From assembly GCF_000158175.1 (NCBI RefSeq), contig NZ_DS999411.1, positions 1,256,977-1,320,976 on the forward strand: a DNA stretch of 64,000 nt, given 5' to 3'. Of the stretch, positions 11,352-21,200 are shown one piece after another. Under the pieces are notes generated by a model. That model searched no databases. It was not told where the DNA came from and saw nothing but the letters and a program-made list of their open reading frames with translations. The number at the start of each line of letters is the position of its first letter. Position 1 is the first letter of the stretch. A program made the position numbers and the translations under genes. This DNA is from Luminiphilus syltensis NOR5-1B. GTDB lineage: Bacteria > Pseudomonadota > Gammaproteobacteria > Pseudomonadales > Halieaceae.

Positions 11352-11383
11352 TAAAAAGGCGCCCCGCGGGGCGCCTTTTTTTT
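11352..11383 (+). terminator. Rho-independent terminator after the TonB receptor
   Basis: GGCGCCCC and GGGGCGCC arms with a two-base CG centre, preceded by five A and followed by nine T residues. The A-run before the stem means it could also act on the other strand. Confidence 0.92.
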
Positions 11384-11587
11384 GGTATATCGCGCGTGGA
11401 CGCGAGCGCGGAGCTATCGCTGCCAGCCGCAATCCCGTGCCATTTCGCGGTAGCGCTGCAGTCGACGTTCGGTTTGAGACTCGGTCCGCTCGGTACAGCC
11501 ATCGATGATTTGCAGCTGGGCCGCCCTGATACTTTTGGAACAAAATGTCGTAGCCTGTGGCGACGCCTTCCACGCTGGAGATAACGC

Positions 11588-12775
11588 ATGACCAACACTT
11601 CAACTGAAGAGTTTCCTGAGGTCACCCTCGACATGCTGCCCCCCGCGGATGCGGCGGCCTTACTGCTCGGCGAGTCACCCGCCGCGATTGAAGCCACACT
11701 GCGCGCCCTACCTGCCGATGCCGCAATATCGATCGCGGCGAATCTGGTGGCACAAAAGGAACTCGACTCGGATCTCGATCATTCGCTGGAACCCGCAAGG
11801 GCAATCGTGGGTAATGTGGGTGACCTGATGGTGGACGCGATCGGCGAGCTGACGCCGGGTACCACGGTCGCCGCGGGCATCGACTATGTTGTCCGAACTC
11901 ATCCGGTTACCCCGTTGACCTATTTGTATATTGTTGACGAGGAGAAGCATCTGCTGGGTGTGGTGGCCATGCGCGATCTGCTGCTTGCGCGGCCCGGGCA
12001 AATTTTGCAGGACATCATGGTGCCGGCGCCCTTTGTGTTTGCGCCGGATACCATTCTTCCCGAGGCATTGAAGTCAGCGCTGGCCAAACGGCACCGGGTA
12101 TACCCCGTGGTCGACAGCAGCAACAAGCTACTGGGCATGGTGTATAGCTGGCGGCTGTTCGAGTACGTTGCCACCGAGCTCAGTGGGCAGCTGGGCGCCA
12201 CCGTGGGTCTGGATCGCGAGGAACGCAGCTCAACGCCAATCTGGCGCGCCTTTCTTATGCGTCATCCCTGGTTACAGGTGAATCTGCTGACCGCGTTTGT
12301 GGCGGCGTTTGTGGTGGGGCTTTTTGAGGACACCATTGCCCAGATTGTCGTGCTCGCGGTGTTCCTGCCGGTGCTGGCCGGCCAAAGCGGCAACACCGGT
12401 TGTCAGGCGCTTGCCATCACCCTGCGCAGCCTGGCAGTTGGCGAATTGGAGGAACATTCGATGACGCAACTGCTGCGCAAGGAAGTGGTGCTCGGGGCGC
12501 TCAATGGCTTCTTCGTCGGGCTTGTTGCTGCGGCAGCCATGTATTTTTACTCCACCATGACCGGCGCCGCTGATGCGTTGACACTGGCCCTCGTCGTACT
12601 GATCGCGATGGTCGGTGCGTGTATCGGCAGTGGCTTGTTTGGGGTGCTGGTGCCCCTGACGCTCAGACGGTTTGGCGCGGACCCCGCCATGGCGAGCAGT
12701 ATTTTCCTGACGACGTTTACCGATATTCTCGGTATGGGCCTGATGCTGTTCCTGGCGACCAGTTTGTTGCTCTAA
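11588..12775 (+). CDS. mgtE: MgtE-type magnesium transporter
   Basis: 395 residues. Residues about 1-70 are a shortened MgtE N-domain (DMLPPADAAALLLGESP), about 75-200 a pair of CBS domains (VGDLMVDAI; ILQDIMVPAPFVFAPDT; RHRVYPVVDSSNKLLGMV), and about 215-395 the membrane domain with five helices and the channel motif PVLAGQSGNTGCQAL. MgtE is a homodimeric Mg2+ channel of the inner membrane gated by Mg2+ bound between the CBS and N domains. It is shorter than the usual roughly 450 residues, mainly in the N domain. I saw no M-box-like leader in the 200 bases upstream. Confidence 0.93.
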   Translation: MTNTSTEEFPEVTLDMLPPADAAALLLGESPAAIEATLRALPADAAISIAANLVAQKELDSDLDHSLEPARAIVGNVGDLMVDAIGELTPGTTVAAGIDYVVRTHPVTPLTYLYIVDEEKHLLGVVAMRDLLLARPGQILQDIMVPAPFVFAPDTILPEALKSALAKRHRVYPVVDSSNKLLGMVYSWRLFEYVATELSGQLGATVGLDREERSSTPIWRAFLMRHPWLQVNLLTAFVAAFVVGLFEDTIAQIVVLAVFLPVLAGQSGNTGCQALAITLRSLAVGELEEHSMTQLLRKEVVLGALNGFFVGLVAAAAMYFYSTMTGAADALTLALVVLIAMVGACIGSGLFGVLVPLTLRRFGADPAMASSIFLTTFTDILGMGLMLFLATSLLL

Positions 12776-12802
12776 GCCGGTATCCGCTTCAGGGCTTGGC
12801 CG

Positions 12803-14287
12803 TCAGGCGGGTTTATTGGATCGGAGCTGCTCGAAAGTCACGACGCGGTTGCGGCCGTCGAGCTTGGCGCAGTACAGGGCGCGATCGGCTGACTCGATCA
12901 TCTCCTCGAGGGTTTTTGCGCCCTTAGCGAGTAAAGCGACACCAATACTGATGGTCACCTGCACACGATTTTCTCCGGCTTGGGTGGTGTGCTCGGCGAC
13001 ACGCTGGCGCAGCCGCTCTGCAAGGCGTTCAGCCTCCGGTACCGAGGTTTTGGGTAACAGCAGTGCAAACTCCTCGCCTCCGATTCGGGCAAAGGTGTCG
13101 TAGGGCCGGATCAGGTCCTTGCACAGCTTTGCAATATCGATTAGAACGCGATCGCCCATGAGATGACCATAATTGTCATTGACCGACTTAAACCAGTCGA
13201 TGTCCAATATGGCGACGGACAGGGGCTCATCGTGACGGTGAGCGCGGGACAATTCGCTTTTGATCACGCTCTCCAGGGCGCGGCGGTTGCCCGCTCCCGT
13301 AAGAGGGTCTTTATCGGCGATAGCTTTCAGTCGACGCTCGACGGCCTTTCTGTCGCTGATGTCTTTGAGGAACATTATTGAGCCAGCAAATTGCCCGGAA
13401 ATATCCTGAAGCGGGTGCTGGTCGAAGAAAAAATCGTAGTCTTCATCCCGTATCGTCATGGACACATCGCCCGATTTTTGAGCTTCAGTGTCACAACGCT
13501 TGCCGATAAAATCGGTGAGCTCCGGCATCAACTCAGTAACGGGTCGATTCAGGATCACATTTTCCGATACAAAATCCTGGTCATGCCCGGTTATCGCGGC
13601 AGCGTCGTAATAGACTTCTCCCGCTCTGGCATTCATACCCGTTAGCAAGCTGACAGCCGCCTGGTTGGCGTCAGTGACCTCGAGTTCGTGATCAAGCAGA
13701 AAGGCCGGGGTACCGAGGCTCTCAAATGCGGTCAGATAGAAGTTTTTTTCGTTGGTGAGTTTGCGATTGGTTGTGCTGAGCTCATCGACGACTTTATCCA
13801 TCGGGGTGCTGTTCCACTCGGTAACGAGGGCGATTTCCAATAAATCAAAGCGCTTCAGTACGAAGTGGCGCAGGGTTTTTATATGCGGGGAGTCGGCGCA
13901 GCGCTCATCGACAAGGTCGGTATAGGCCTGTCGATAATACTTGAGCAGGCTCAGAAACATGCCGGGTTTGATGCCGCGCTTGCGATGTAAGATCGCCTCT
14001 TCGACGGCAAAATGCGCGAGCGCATCGTGGATAAAGTCCTGATTGGGGGTGAACTCGATCGAAGATCGGGTTTGCTCCTGGGCACCTTTGATGAGTGCTT
14101 CGCTGAGCCCGGCAATGGATGCCTGCCAGGCACACATCATCGTGGAGGTGTACTGGGTGTAATCCTGCCGGTGGGCATAATCGAGAATCCGACGCATGAG
14201 CCAGTCTTCGTTGTCACGAAGCAGCGAGATGATGGTAGCCCGGCAGAGTGCAAATTCGTCACCTTGTGGATGCGTCATGGTTACCAT
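12803..14287 (-). CDS. Diguanylate cyclase with N-terminal sensor and PAS region
   Basis: 494 residues, no signal peptide or membrane helix. Residues about 1-160 form a helical, globin-sensor-like or uncharacterised input region; about 185-320 is a PAS-like domain (ESLGTPAFLLDHELEVTDANQAA, in two parts), and the C-terminal 165 residues are a GGDEF domain with intact GGEEF. The RPYD motif sits exactly five residues before GGEEF, the normal inhibitory I-site, so product feedback by cyclic-di-GMP is likely. It makes c-di-GMP from two GTP in the cytoplasm. A second ATG lies at 14278; neither has a strong ribosome site. Convergent with mgtE. Confidence 0.93.
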   Translation of the reverse strand: MVTMTHPQGDEFALCRATIISLLRDNEDWLMRRILDYAHRQDYTQYTSTMMCAWQASIAGLSEALIKGAQEQTRSSIEFTPNQDFIHDALAHFAVEEAILHRKRGIKPGMFLSLLKYYRQAYTDLVDERCADSPHIKTLRHFVLKRFDLLEIALVTEWNSTPMDKVVDELSTTNRKLTNEKNFYLTAFESLGTPAFLLDHELEVTDANQAAVSLLTGMNARAGEVYYDAAAITGHDQDFVSENVILNRPVTELMPELTDFIGKRCDTEAQKSGDVSMTIRDEDYDFFFDQHPLQDISGQFAGSIMFLKDISDRKAVERRLKAIADKDPLTGAGNRRALESVIKSELSRAHRHDEPLSVAILDIDWFKSVNDNYGHLMGDRVLIDIAKLCKDLIRPYDTFARIGGEEFALLLPKTSVPEAERLAERLRQRVAEHTTQAGENRVQVTISIGVALLAKGAKTLEEMIESADRALYCAKLDGRNRVVTFEQLRSNKPA

Positions 14288-14491
14288 TTACCCGCTATTT
14301 ATTGCTTTTATTATATTTGGAAATAACGTTAGAAGCGCCTTATCCTGGAGTCAAGTGACTTGTCCCGACGGCGCCGCAAGTTTCCCGTATGCGCGAAACA
14401 GCCGCGCTTAGGCGCCTTTCACGGGTGTCTTGTGGAGGACTGCAGGGGATTCGACGGGGTATGTTCGGGTGATCTGGGCTTTGTGCAGCTT

Positions 14492-14515
14492 TAAAGGGGT
14501 ACAAATACCTTTAAT
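14492..14515. promoter_or_regulatory. Inverted repeat, possible enhancer site for the psp promoter
   Basis: Perfect 7-base arms TTAAAGG (14492-14498) and CCTTTAA (14509-14515) separated by 10 bases, about 110-130 bases before the sigma-54 core. The place fits an upstream activating sequence; the protein is not known. Confidence 0.35.
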
Positions 14516-14624
14516 GGTTATCTGTACCTCTATGACAGGTTTATTTGACCTAAATAAATCATTCAAGGCCTGCATTGAGCGCTGATAGATTCATAACCGA
14601 CTGTTTTTATTGGTATTTATTAAT

Positions 14625-14641
14625 CTGGCACGGCATTCGCT
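14625..14641 (+). promoter_or_regulatory. Sigma-54 promoter of the psp operon
   Basis: CTGGCACGGCATTCGCT has GG at 14627-14628 and GC at 14639-14640 with the required 10 bases between. It departs from the TGGCAC-N5-TTGC consensus only by TC for TT. Transcription would start near 14652, about 70 bases before the first small gene. psp operons of proteobacteria are usually sigma-54 driven. Confidence 0.85.
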
Positions 14642-14723
14642 AAATACCGGTTGAAGGCGCCGGGTTGGCCGGAATCGCCAGAGGGGCAGGGAAGCCCCAC
14701 TCACGATCAAGGAGTAACACAGC

Positions 14724-14903
14724 ATGGATACACTGGACGAACGATTCTCGATCTACACCGCGGTAGTTTTCATCTGCAGCACCCTGGGTGCGCTGGCCGG
14801 GCTGAGTGCCGCGGCGGTGACCTTTGGCGTGTTGGCGGTCGGTATCGAGCTGGCGTATGTCGCTAGTGGCCTGATGAACGCGACGGACCAGTCCGACGCC
14901 TAG
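14724..14903 (+). CDS. Small membrane protein at the head of the psp operon
   Basis: 59 residues from ATG 14724, with AAGGAG 10 bases upstream, and too short for ordinary gene finders. After a charged start (MDTLDERF) come two close hydrophobic stretches (about 11-31 and 32-50) and a polar acidic end (NATDQSDA). It sits between the sigma-54 promoter and pspA, 22 bases before the pspA start, so it must be on the same transcript. I do not recognise the family. The context suggests a role in the envelope-stress response, perhaps as a membrane partner of PspA, which is inference. Confidence 0.75.
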   Translation: MDTLDERFSIYTAVVFICSTLGALAGLSAAAVTFGVLAVGIELAYVASGLMNATDQSDA

Positions 14904-14925
14904 GTCCATCGAAAGGAGAAGCATC

Positions 14926-15642
14926 ATGGGTATATTTTCACGTATGTCAGACATTGTTAACTCCAACCTGAACGCGCTGTTGGACAGCGCCGAAGATCCG
15001 GAGAAGATGATTCGCCTGATTATCCAGGAGATGGAAGACACGCTGGTGGAAGTACGGAGCTCCTCGGCACGGGTGTTGGCGGACAGGAAGACCGCGGCCC
15101 GACGGCTGGAGGCGACCGAGGCGGAAGCCGCGCAGTGGGAAGCAAAGGCGAAACTGGCGATTAGCAAGGGCCGCGAAGACCTGGCCCGGGCAGCGCTTCA
15201 GGAGAAGCGGGCGATCGAGGAGGAAGTGGCGGCGGTTCAGGAGGAACTGTCGGCGACCGACGAGCACATTGCCCAGCTCAACGAGGAAGTGAGCCAGCTG
15301 CAGGCGAAGCTCAATGACGCCAAGGCGAAGCAGAAGACCATTCTGATGCGCTCGAAGACGGCCCAGTCACGGATGCAGGTCAAGCGTCAGGTGCATCGCA
15401 CCGAGCTCGATGAGGCCTTCACCAAGTTCGACAAGTTCGAGCGACGGGTGGATAACCTCGAAGGGCAGCTGGAGGCGATGGATCTCGGTCGCGATGTGAC
15501 GCCGGACCTGGCGGCGGAGATCGAGTCGCTGGCGCAGGACGAGTGGCTGACCGAGGAACTCGATCGTCTCAAGGCGTCGATGGCGTCGAAGGACGACAAA
15601 GCCACCAGCAAAGGGAAGTCATCAGGCGGTGCAAAGGACTGA
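14926..15642 (+). CDS. pspA: Phage shock protein A (PspA/IM30/ESCRT-III-like)
   Basis: 238 residues, start after GAAAGGAG. The N-terminal amphipathic helix (MGIFSRMSDIVNSNLNALLD) and the motif EDPEKMIRLIIQEME are diagnostic. The rest is almost wholly coiled coil. PspA binds stressed inner membranes and polymerises to limit proton leakage; in enterobacteria it also inhibits the activator PspF. The tail is longer and polar (KDDKATSKGKSSGGAKD). It lies between the small membrane protein and pspB in one operon. No pspF gene is within the window next to it. Confidence 0.96.
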   Translation: MGIFSRMSDIVNSNLNALLDSAEDPEKMIRLIIQEMEDTLVEVRSSSARVLADRKTAARRLEATEAEAAQWEAKAKLAISKGREDLARAALQEKRAIEEEVAAVQEELSATDEHIAQLNEEVSQLQAKLNDAKAKQKTILMRSKTAQSRMQVKRQVHRTELDEAFTKFDKFERRVDNLEGQLEAMDLGRDVTPDLAAEIESLAQDEWLTEELDRLKASMASKDDKATSKGKSSGGAKD

Positions 15643-15708
15643 GAGGATGAAAGGCCAGGGAAGGCTGTTTACACTCGATATCACCGACGCAGGACCAGGG
15701 AGTCAACG

Positions 15709-15957
15709 ATGAGCATTACGGAAGCGTTATTTGTACCGACGATACTGTTCATGCTGATCGTGGCGCCGATCTGGATTGTGATGCACTACCAGAGCCGCAA
15801 GCGCTCGAGCCAGAGCCTGAGCGAGGATGATCGCCAGGAGCTTGATGAGATGCTGGCGACGGTGGACAAGCTGAGCGACCGAATCGTATCGCTGGAGTCG
15901 ATACTGGATGTGGACCATCCGAATTGGCGCAAGACAGACGGACAAAGGAGCGAATGA
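15709..15957 (+). CDS. pspB: Phage shock protein B
   Basis: 82 residues, with CAGGGAG upstream. One N-terminal membrane helix (about 6-25), a basic HYQSRKRSS patch, then a coiled-coil domain (LSEDDRQELDEMLATVDKL) and the WRKT ending, as in PspB. It works with PspC as the membrane sensor that draws PspA away from PspF. The stop TGA at 15955-15957 overlaps the start of pspC, a sign of translational coupling. Confidence 0.94.
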   Translation: MSITEALFVPTILFMLIVAPIWIVMHYQSRKRSSQSLSEDDRQELDEMLATVDKLSDRIVSLESILDVDHPNWRKTDGQRSE

Positions 15958-16436
15958 TGCGCAGGGATGAGCGTGGTTACCGACGGGCCGATCGCCGCGA
16001 GGGGATAGGTTCACGCAAGAAACGGGGTTGGGGGATTGGCTTATACCGCAACCGCAGCGATGCCTGGCTCGGCGGTGTGTGCGCGGGCTTTGCCGACCAC
16101 TGGGATGTACCGGCGTGGATGGTGCGTTTGGGTGTGGTGGCGCTACTGATCTTTACCGGCTCGCTGGCTTTCTGGGGCTACATCGTGGGCTGGTTGCTAC
16201 TGGCGCCGCGCCCGGGCCGCTTTGAGGCGGACGCCGAGGATGACGTGGCCATGGAATACGACGAAGATCTGCACCAGTACCGCCCGAAGACGGTGTTTCG
16301 GTATTCGGATGCGCCGAGCACACGAATCCGCAAGGCTCAGGAGCGACTGAACAAGGCCCTGAGCCGGGTCGAGGCGATGGAGCGTTACGTCACCTCGCGC
16401 CACTACGACCTCAACCGGGAGTTCTCCAAGCTCTAG
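15957..16436 (+). CDS. pspC: Phage shock protein C
   Basis: 159 residues from ATG 15957, about 8 bases after AAAGGAG; ATG 15954 is also possible and would give the ATGA overlap with pspB. After a basic N-terminus the PspC domain reads LYRNRSDAWLGGVCAGFADHWDVP (in two parts), then a membrane helix (VVALLIFTGSLAFWGYIVG). The C-terminal part is a cytoplasmic helical region ending LNREFSKL. PspC is the inner-membrane partner of PspB. It is the last gene before a terminator. Confidence 0.94.
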   Translation: MRRDERGYRRADRREGIGSRKKRGWGIGLYRNRSDAWLGGVCAGFADHWDVPAWMVRLGVVALLIFTGSLAFWGYIVGWLLLAPRPGRFEADAEDDVAMEYDEDLHQYRPKTVFRYSDAPSTRIRKAQERLNKALSRVEAMERYVTSRHYDLNREFSKL

Positions 16437-16456
16437 GTGAGCACTCAGTGAGAACC

Positions 16457-16486
16457 CAAAAGGCGGCCAGGGACCGCCTTTTTTGT
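16457..16486 (+). terminator. Terminator of the psp operon
   Basis: AAAGGCGG and CCGCCTTT arms around a seven-base loop followed by a T run, 20 bases after the pspC stop. Confidence 0.88.
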
Positions 16487-16661
16487 TGTCTGTGTTGTCG
16501 GTTAGCGCTTTACCCGCAGCTGGGCTCGGTCTCCAAGCATCGATATATAAGCCGCTGTGCGACTCCCGGGTTGCAGGGTCCTTCTGCTCGCTGATTGCAT
16601 TTAATACTATTATTTGGTGGAATCTGTCGAACGGGGTGTAAACCAAGAGAGGCAAACAGCC

Positions 16662-17249
16662 ATGATCAACCGAAAAAGAGTGTTATCTGCTGGTGCAGTG
16701 ATGTTCTCACTTCTCCAGTCTCAGGCAAGTTTTGCGGGCGGCAGCGCGGGTTCGATTGTGATTGGATTTGCCCCTTCCAGCCAAAGTGCGGTACCTGTGG
16801 TACCTGTCCCGGCACTGGGCTCGCTGGGATTGCTGGCTCTGGCAGTTTTACTGGCAATTATCGGGTTTCGGGTGCTGAAAAACCGGGGTACATCGCTCAC
16901 GATGATGACCGTGTTCGCTGGTATCGCGCTGGCCGCGACTGTCGCACTGACGACCCTGACCATCAAACAAGCTGTGGCCACCGAAACCGCTTCCGTTCCT
17001 CTCGGCGAGTGCAGCACTGGTGGAGAGGTTCAGATTAATGATCTACGATCTGGCCCTGACAACAATTTCGAGAATCAGTGTGAGAATGACGTCGAAATTA
17101 TCTCTATTGTCGATGAGCAGACTGGTCTGACATGTACACCCGTTGCACCATCGGATCTGTCACCGCCGTTGTGTGAGGTTGGTGTTACCGTTTCCGGCGG
17201 TGGAGGCACCTGCGATATTCCAGCGGACTGCGACGTCCCTTTATCGTAA
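16662..17249 (+). CDS. Midcut-by-XrtH type secreted membrane protein, copy 1
   Basis: 195 residues from ATG 16662, chosen because it begins a signal peptide (about 1-25, ending SFAG). Then comes VPVVPVPALGS (44-54), a membrane helix (about 52-70) and a basic stop FRVLKNR, which resembles an exosortase XrtH sorting signal placed mid-protein rather than at the C-terminus. A second hydrophobic helix (about 81-100) leads to an exported domain with NFENQCENDVEI and later TCTPV. Two other genes in this window (23871, 24853) have the same plan. The family name is from memory; the processing enzyme is not in the window. A terminator follows. Confidence 0.75.
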   Translation: MINRKRVLSAGAVMFSLLQSQASFAGGSAGSIVIGFAPSSQSAVPVVPVPALGSLGLLALAVLLAIIGFRVLKNRGTSLTMMTVFAGIALAATVALTTLTIKQAVATETASVPLGECSTGGEVQINDLRSGPDNNFENQCENDVEIISIVDEQTGLTCTPVAPSDLSPPLCEVGVTVSGGGGTCDIPADCDVPLS

Positions 17250-17327
17250 AATTCGGGAAGAAAGAATATCGGGCCAGTCGAGCTTGGAGCGTCAGCAAAC
17301 AGGCCTTAACCTGGTCTGGATTTAAAA

Positions 17328-17352
17328 GAAGCAGCCAGTGGCTGCTTTTTTT
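17328..17352 (+). terminator. Terminator after midcut copy 1
   Basis: GCAGCC and GGCTGC arms around AGT, with A residues before and seven T residues after. Confidence 0.88.
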
Positions 17353-17524
17353 ATGTTCCTGGGGGAGTTAGTGTCGAGGTCCGCCATTTGTTTCCGCAAT
17401 GCATCGTCGGCTGCTGATGGCTGCACTGCCTTGCTGGTAACTCGTATCGCTCAAGGCATGAAAATCAGCAGCAAAAAGCTGTACCACCGAGCGTAGGTGA
17501 TGCGCCCTCGACTGGAGAAGCCAG

Positions 17525-17875
17525 TTACTCGGGCAAAATCATCATGTAAGTTTTACGTACTTTCTCGATGACTTCGGCGCGGCCTTTCCAGCCTTTCGGG
17601 AATACCCAGCTATCGCCGGCGCGGACGTCGGTGACCTGTCCGGATTCCGAGGTGAAGCGCCAGTGGCCTTCGAGCAGGTGGCAGAACTCGGTGACATCGA
17701 GGTCGAGGTCGAGGACACCGGGCTCACATTCCCAGGTGCCGGCCACCATATTGCCGTGGGAAAAGAAGCCTTTGTCGGTCTGCTTGGGCAGGGGGCCGAC
17801 GGGCTCGCCGAAGGAGTCGGCAAGCACAAGTTCGGTTTCCTCGATGCACTGGTGTTGTACGCTGATTTCTGGCAT
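17525..17875 (-). CDS. Cupin-domain protein (DUF861/EutQ-like)
   Basis: 116 residues from ATG 17875, with CAGGAG 10 bases upstream. The single cupin barrel includes GTWECEPGVLDLDLDVTEFCHLLEGHWRFT (in two parts) and AGDSWVFPKGWKGRAEV, the pattern of small (S)-ureidoglycine aminohydrolase-like or EutQ-like cupins in which FPKGW is very typical. Likely metal-binding and cytoplasmic; the substrate is unknown. It stands alone; the 378 bases upstream to the RND gene hold no supported gene and contain both divergent promoters. Confidence 0.88.
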   Translation of the reverse strand: MPEISVQHQCIEETELVLADSFGEPVGPLPKQTDKGFFSHGNMVAGTWECEPGVLDLDLDVTEFCHLLEGHWRFTSESGQVTDVRAGDSWVFPKGWKGRAEVIEKVRKTYMMILPE

Positions 17876-18253
17876 TAAATCGATCTCCTGAAAAGAGTGG
17901 GTAATGAGGACGCGCAAGGGCGTGTCGCAATAAGCTGCTACCAAACCACAGCTCGGACGATCGGTCTTCCCAGCGTGTCGGGTCGCAAAATAGCCCCTGT
18001 CATGCTGGCTTGCAGTTGCCTGGGGCCGGTGATAAAACACGCTGAAATACCTACTGCTTTGTTCTGGCCCAAGCGTTGAAGGCACCCTATGCCATGCGCT
18101 GACCCGTTGCGATATTTCCCGTCGACGCGTTGCTTTGTTTGACCGGCCATTCGCGAACTGGTTTTGGCCGCGCCGAAACTGAATCCCAGTGTGGGTTGTG
18201 GTACGCAGTAACCAGGGGTCGCCGTAATGGGACCGGAAATTACCGGAGAATTG
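17876..18253. other. Divergent intergenic region
   Basis: No gene or clear repeat seen. It must hold the promoters of the cupin gene (minus) and the RND fusion gene (plus). Confidence 0.5.
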
Positions 18254-21200
18254 ATGGCAACAAACGCGCAAGAACGGGTGCAGGAATTTTTCATTGCCAT
18301 TACCCAATACCCACGGCGCACCATCGCGCTCACGCTGATACTCGTTGTGCTGGCCGCTGCGGGTCTGTCGCAGATCGTTAAAGACACCTCGGTCAAAGCG
18401 TTTATTCCACCCGACCACCCCTCGCTGGTCTCCGATGCTGTGGCCGAGGAGGTCTTCGGTCTTTCCGACTCCCTGGCCATCGCCGTGGTGGTTAGAGACG
18501 GCGGCTCTGTATTTGACCCCGAGGTCATGGTCGTTATCCGGGAGCTCACTGCTGAACTTCAGGGTATGCCCAACGTGCGATCAGAGCGGGTGGCGAGCCT
18601 GGCGACGGAGTCTTCCATCAGTGGCGCCGCCGGCTTTGTTGAGATTGACCCTTATATTCCGGGAGGGCCAATCGATGACGCTTTTGCGGTCGACAGCCGG
18701 CGACGTTTTGATGCCATGCTGGCCCACCAGGACGGACTGGCCACCATCGATGGCCAGGCGGCGGTCATCATGGCGGAACTGGCCAAGGAGGAACTCGCCA
18801 GCAAAAGCTATGAGATGGCATTGGCGCTCGCCAATAAATACGCTTCCGACGACATTGATATTCACGTTGCCGGACCGGGTGCGGTAAGCGGCTTTTTGAG
18901 TACCTACATCGACCGGGACGCGCGCAAGATGCAGCCGTTGGTCTTTGCCCTGGTGCTGCTCTTCATCTACCTCGCGTTCCGCCGCAAATCGGCGATGCCC
19001 GGGCCGCTGTTGGTGGTCGCTGGAGCCGCCGGTGGGGCTATGGGCATCATGGCCTGGACAGGAACGCCCTATTACGCGATTACCAATGCCTTGCCCGTGG
19101 TGCTGGTTGCCATATCGGTGGCCGACTCGATTCATATATTGACCGCGTTTTATCAGCGCCGATCACAGCACCCCGAGGGAAATACCCGTGATCTTGTGAT
19201 CGGGGCAATGGCAGATATGTGGCGGCCCATTACGCTGACAACAGTCACGACAATGGCGGGTTTTTCGGGTATTGCGCTGATGTCGATCATGCCGCCGATT
19301 GTTATGTTCGGTTGGTTTGCCGCCCTCGGTGTGGCGTTGGCCTGGGCCTTGTCGATTTTTGCCCTGCCCAATGTCCTGTTTCTGCTGGACCCCAAACCGA
19401 GTCCCGCGTTTCGATCCTGGCGGCAAAATCGACCGAGCGGGCTGGGTAAGGCCCTGGCGCATATTGGCTCGGCGTCGGCACGACACTACGGCAAGGTACT
19501 GATTCTTTTTTGCGCGGCAGTGGTCCTGGTCTCGGTGGGTGCCTCGCAACTGCGGATTGATCGCGCCCAGGTTGATAATTTCGCCCCCGACGAGCCGATT
19601 CGTGTTGCTGATGAATTAATCAATTCGACCTTCGCCGGCAGTGCCTTTCTCGATGTCATTATCGAAACCGATACTGTGGAGGGCCTCCTCGATGCCCGGC
19701 GCATGCAGAAAATAGTCGCCTTGCAGCAGTATTTTGAGGGTCTGCCCCACGTGCAAAAAACGGTGGGGATTACGGATTATCTCACCCAGCTACATGCCGC
19801 TCTCGAGGAACTGCCACCATCGGCCGTGGCTGATCGCGTCCTACCCGACTCCGATGATGCGATCGCCCAGTATCTTCTGGTCTACGAATCGTCGGGGGAT
19901 CCCACCGATTTCGAGGAGGAGATTGATACCGAATACCGGATGGCAATGATTCGCGGTGTGCTCAATGAACATCACTTCAGCCAGAACCGGGAAACCGTTG
20001 CCGCGCTCCAGAAGTACCTCGATACCCGGTTCGTTGAGCCCGGTATGACCGCCATGCTGACCGGCGACGTCAATGTCAGTTACCACTGGATGAACAGCCT
20101 GAAGCGCTCGCATTTTGGCGGTGTGATTGTTTCCCTGATACTGGTCCTGATTACCTCTATTTTGGTGTTTCGCTCGGTGAGTACCGGCATTGTCGCGGTG
20201 GTGCCCGTGAGTTTCACGGTGCTGCTGCTCTATGCGGTTATGGCACAGCGCGGTATTTACCTCGAACCGGCGACATCCATGTTCGCCGCCATTGCCATTG
20301 GTGTGGGCATCGATTTTGCGATCCACCTGATCGACAAATTAAGAGAGTCGCTGAAGTTGCACGATGAAGACATTTATCTTGCCGTAGATCACGCTTTACC
20401 GCTGACGGCCCGCGCCTGTTACTACAATTCGGCAGCCCTCGCGGTGGGGTTTGCCGTGCTGATGACCAGCGAGTTACCGACGTTGCAGCGATTCGGGGGT
20501 TTGGTCACCCTCGCATCGGCGTGCAGCTATGTATTGGCTCTGGTCATGGTTCCCGCACTGTTCGCCGCCGGCCGAGCCTATAGTCAAAGTGCCTTCAGGC
20601 CGGTACCGCGGGCCGCCGCCATCACCGCCGTCATCATGTTGCTGGTTTTGATCAGCACGGTCATCACCGATAAGGTGTATGCCGCTGATGCGGTTTCTTC
20701 ATTGCCCGAACCGCCGGTGCTCGAAACGGGAGCGGCCGTCGCCCAGCGCGTGGCGGACAGGGAGGAGGGCACATCCTCACGCCGGCTGCTCGATATTGTG
20801 GTCACTGATCGACGCGGTAAAACCCGCGAGCGACAGGCACTGGTACTGAAGACGCGGACCGACAGCGCGCGCAGTACGCGGTTTACCTATCTGGCGCCCA
20901 AATCGGTTGCGGAAGTGACTTTTCTCAGCGAGGATTTTGACGCGGCCACGGCCTCGGACAACCGCTGGCTGTATCTCCCCGCGACGCGAAAGGTGCGGCG
21001 AATTCCCGCCTCAGATCGCGGTGACTATTTTCTCGGTACCGATTTTACCTACGAAGATATCCAGTCCGAGTTCAAGCTCTCGCTCGCGGATTACGACTTT
21101 GCCCTCGATGGCAGCAGCGTGTCAGAAGGGGGTACGCTGACCTATCAGCTTTCCGGAAAAACCAGGACCGATGCCATTGCCCGGGAGCTGGGCTATGGCG

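Larger units (their letters stand above)
14288..14723. other. Long upstream region of the psp operon
   Basis: No gene. It contains two small inverted repeats (14492-14515; AGGT/ACCT arms at 14537-14551) and a sigma-54 promoter at 14625. The spacing suits enhancer-binding sites of a PspF-like activator. Confidence 0.6.

Noticed and set aside
11384..11587. Possible Mg2+ riboswitch (M-box) before mgtE, and a minus-strand frame ending ERRLQRYREMARDCGWQR
   Set aside because: No M-box core could be recognised, and the frame has no start codon in a suitable place.
17938..18549. Minus-strand frames spanning 17938-18549 and the N-terminal extension of the cupin frame
   Set aside because: They overlap the start of the RND gene and lack family features; the cupin start at 17875 has a good ribosome site.
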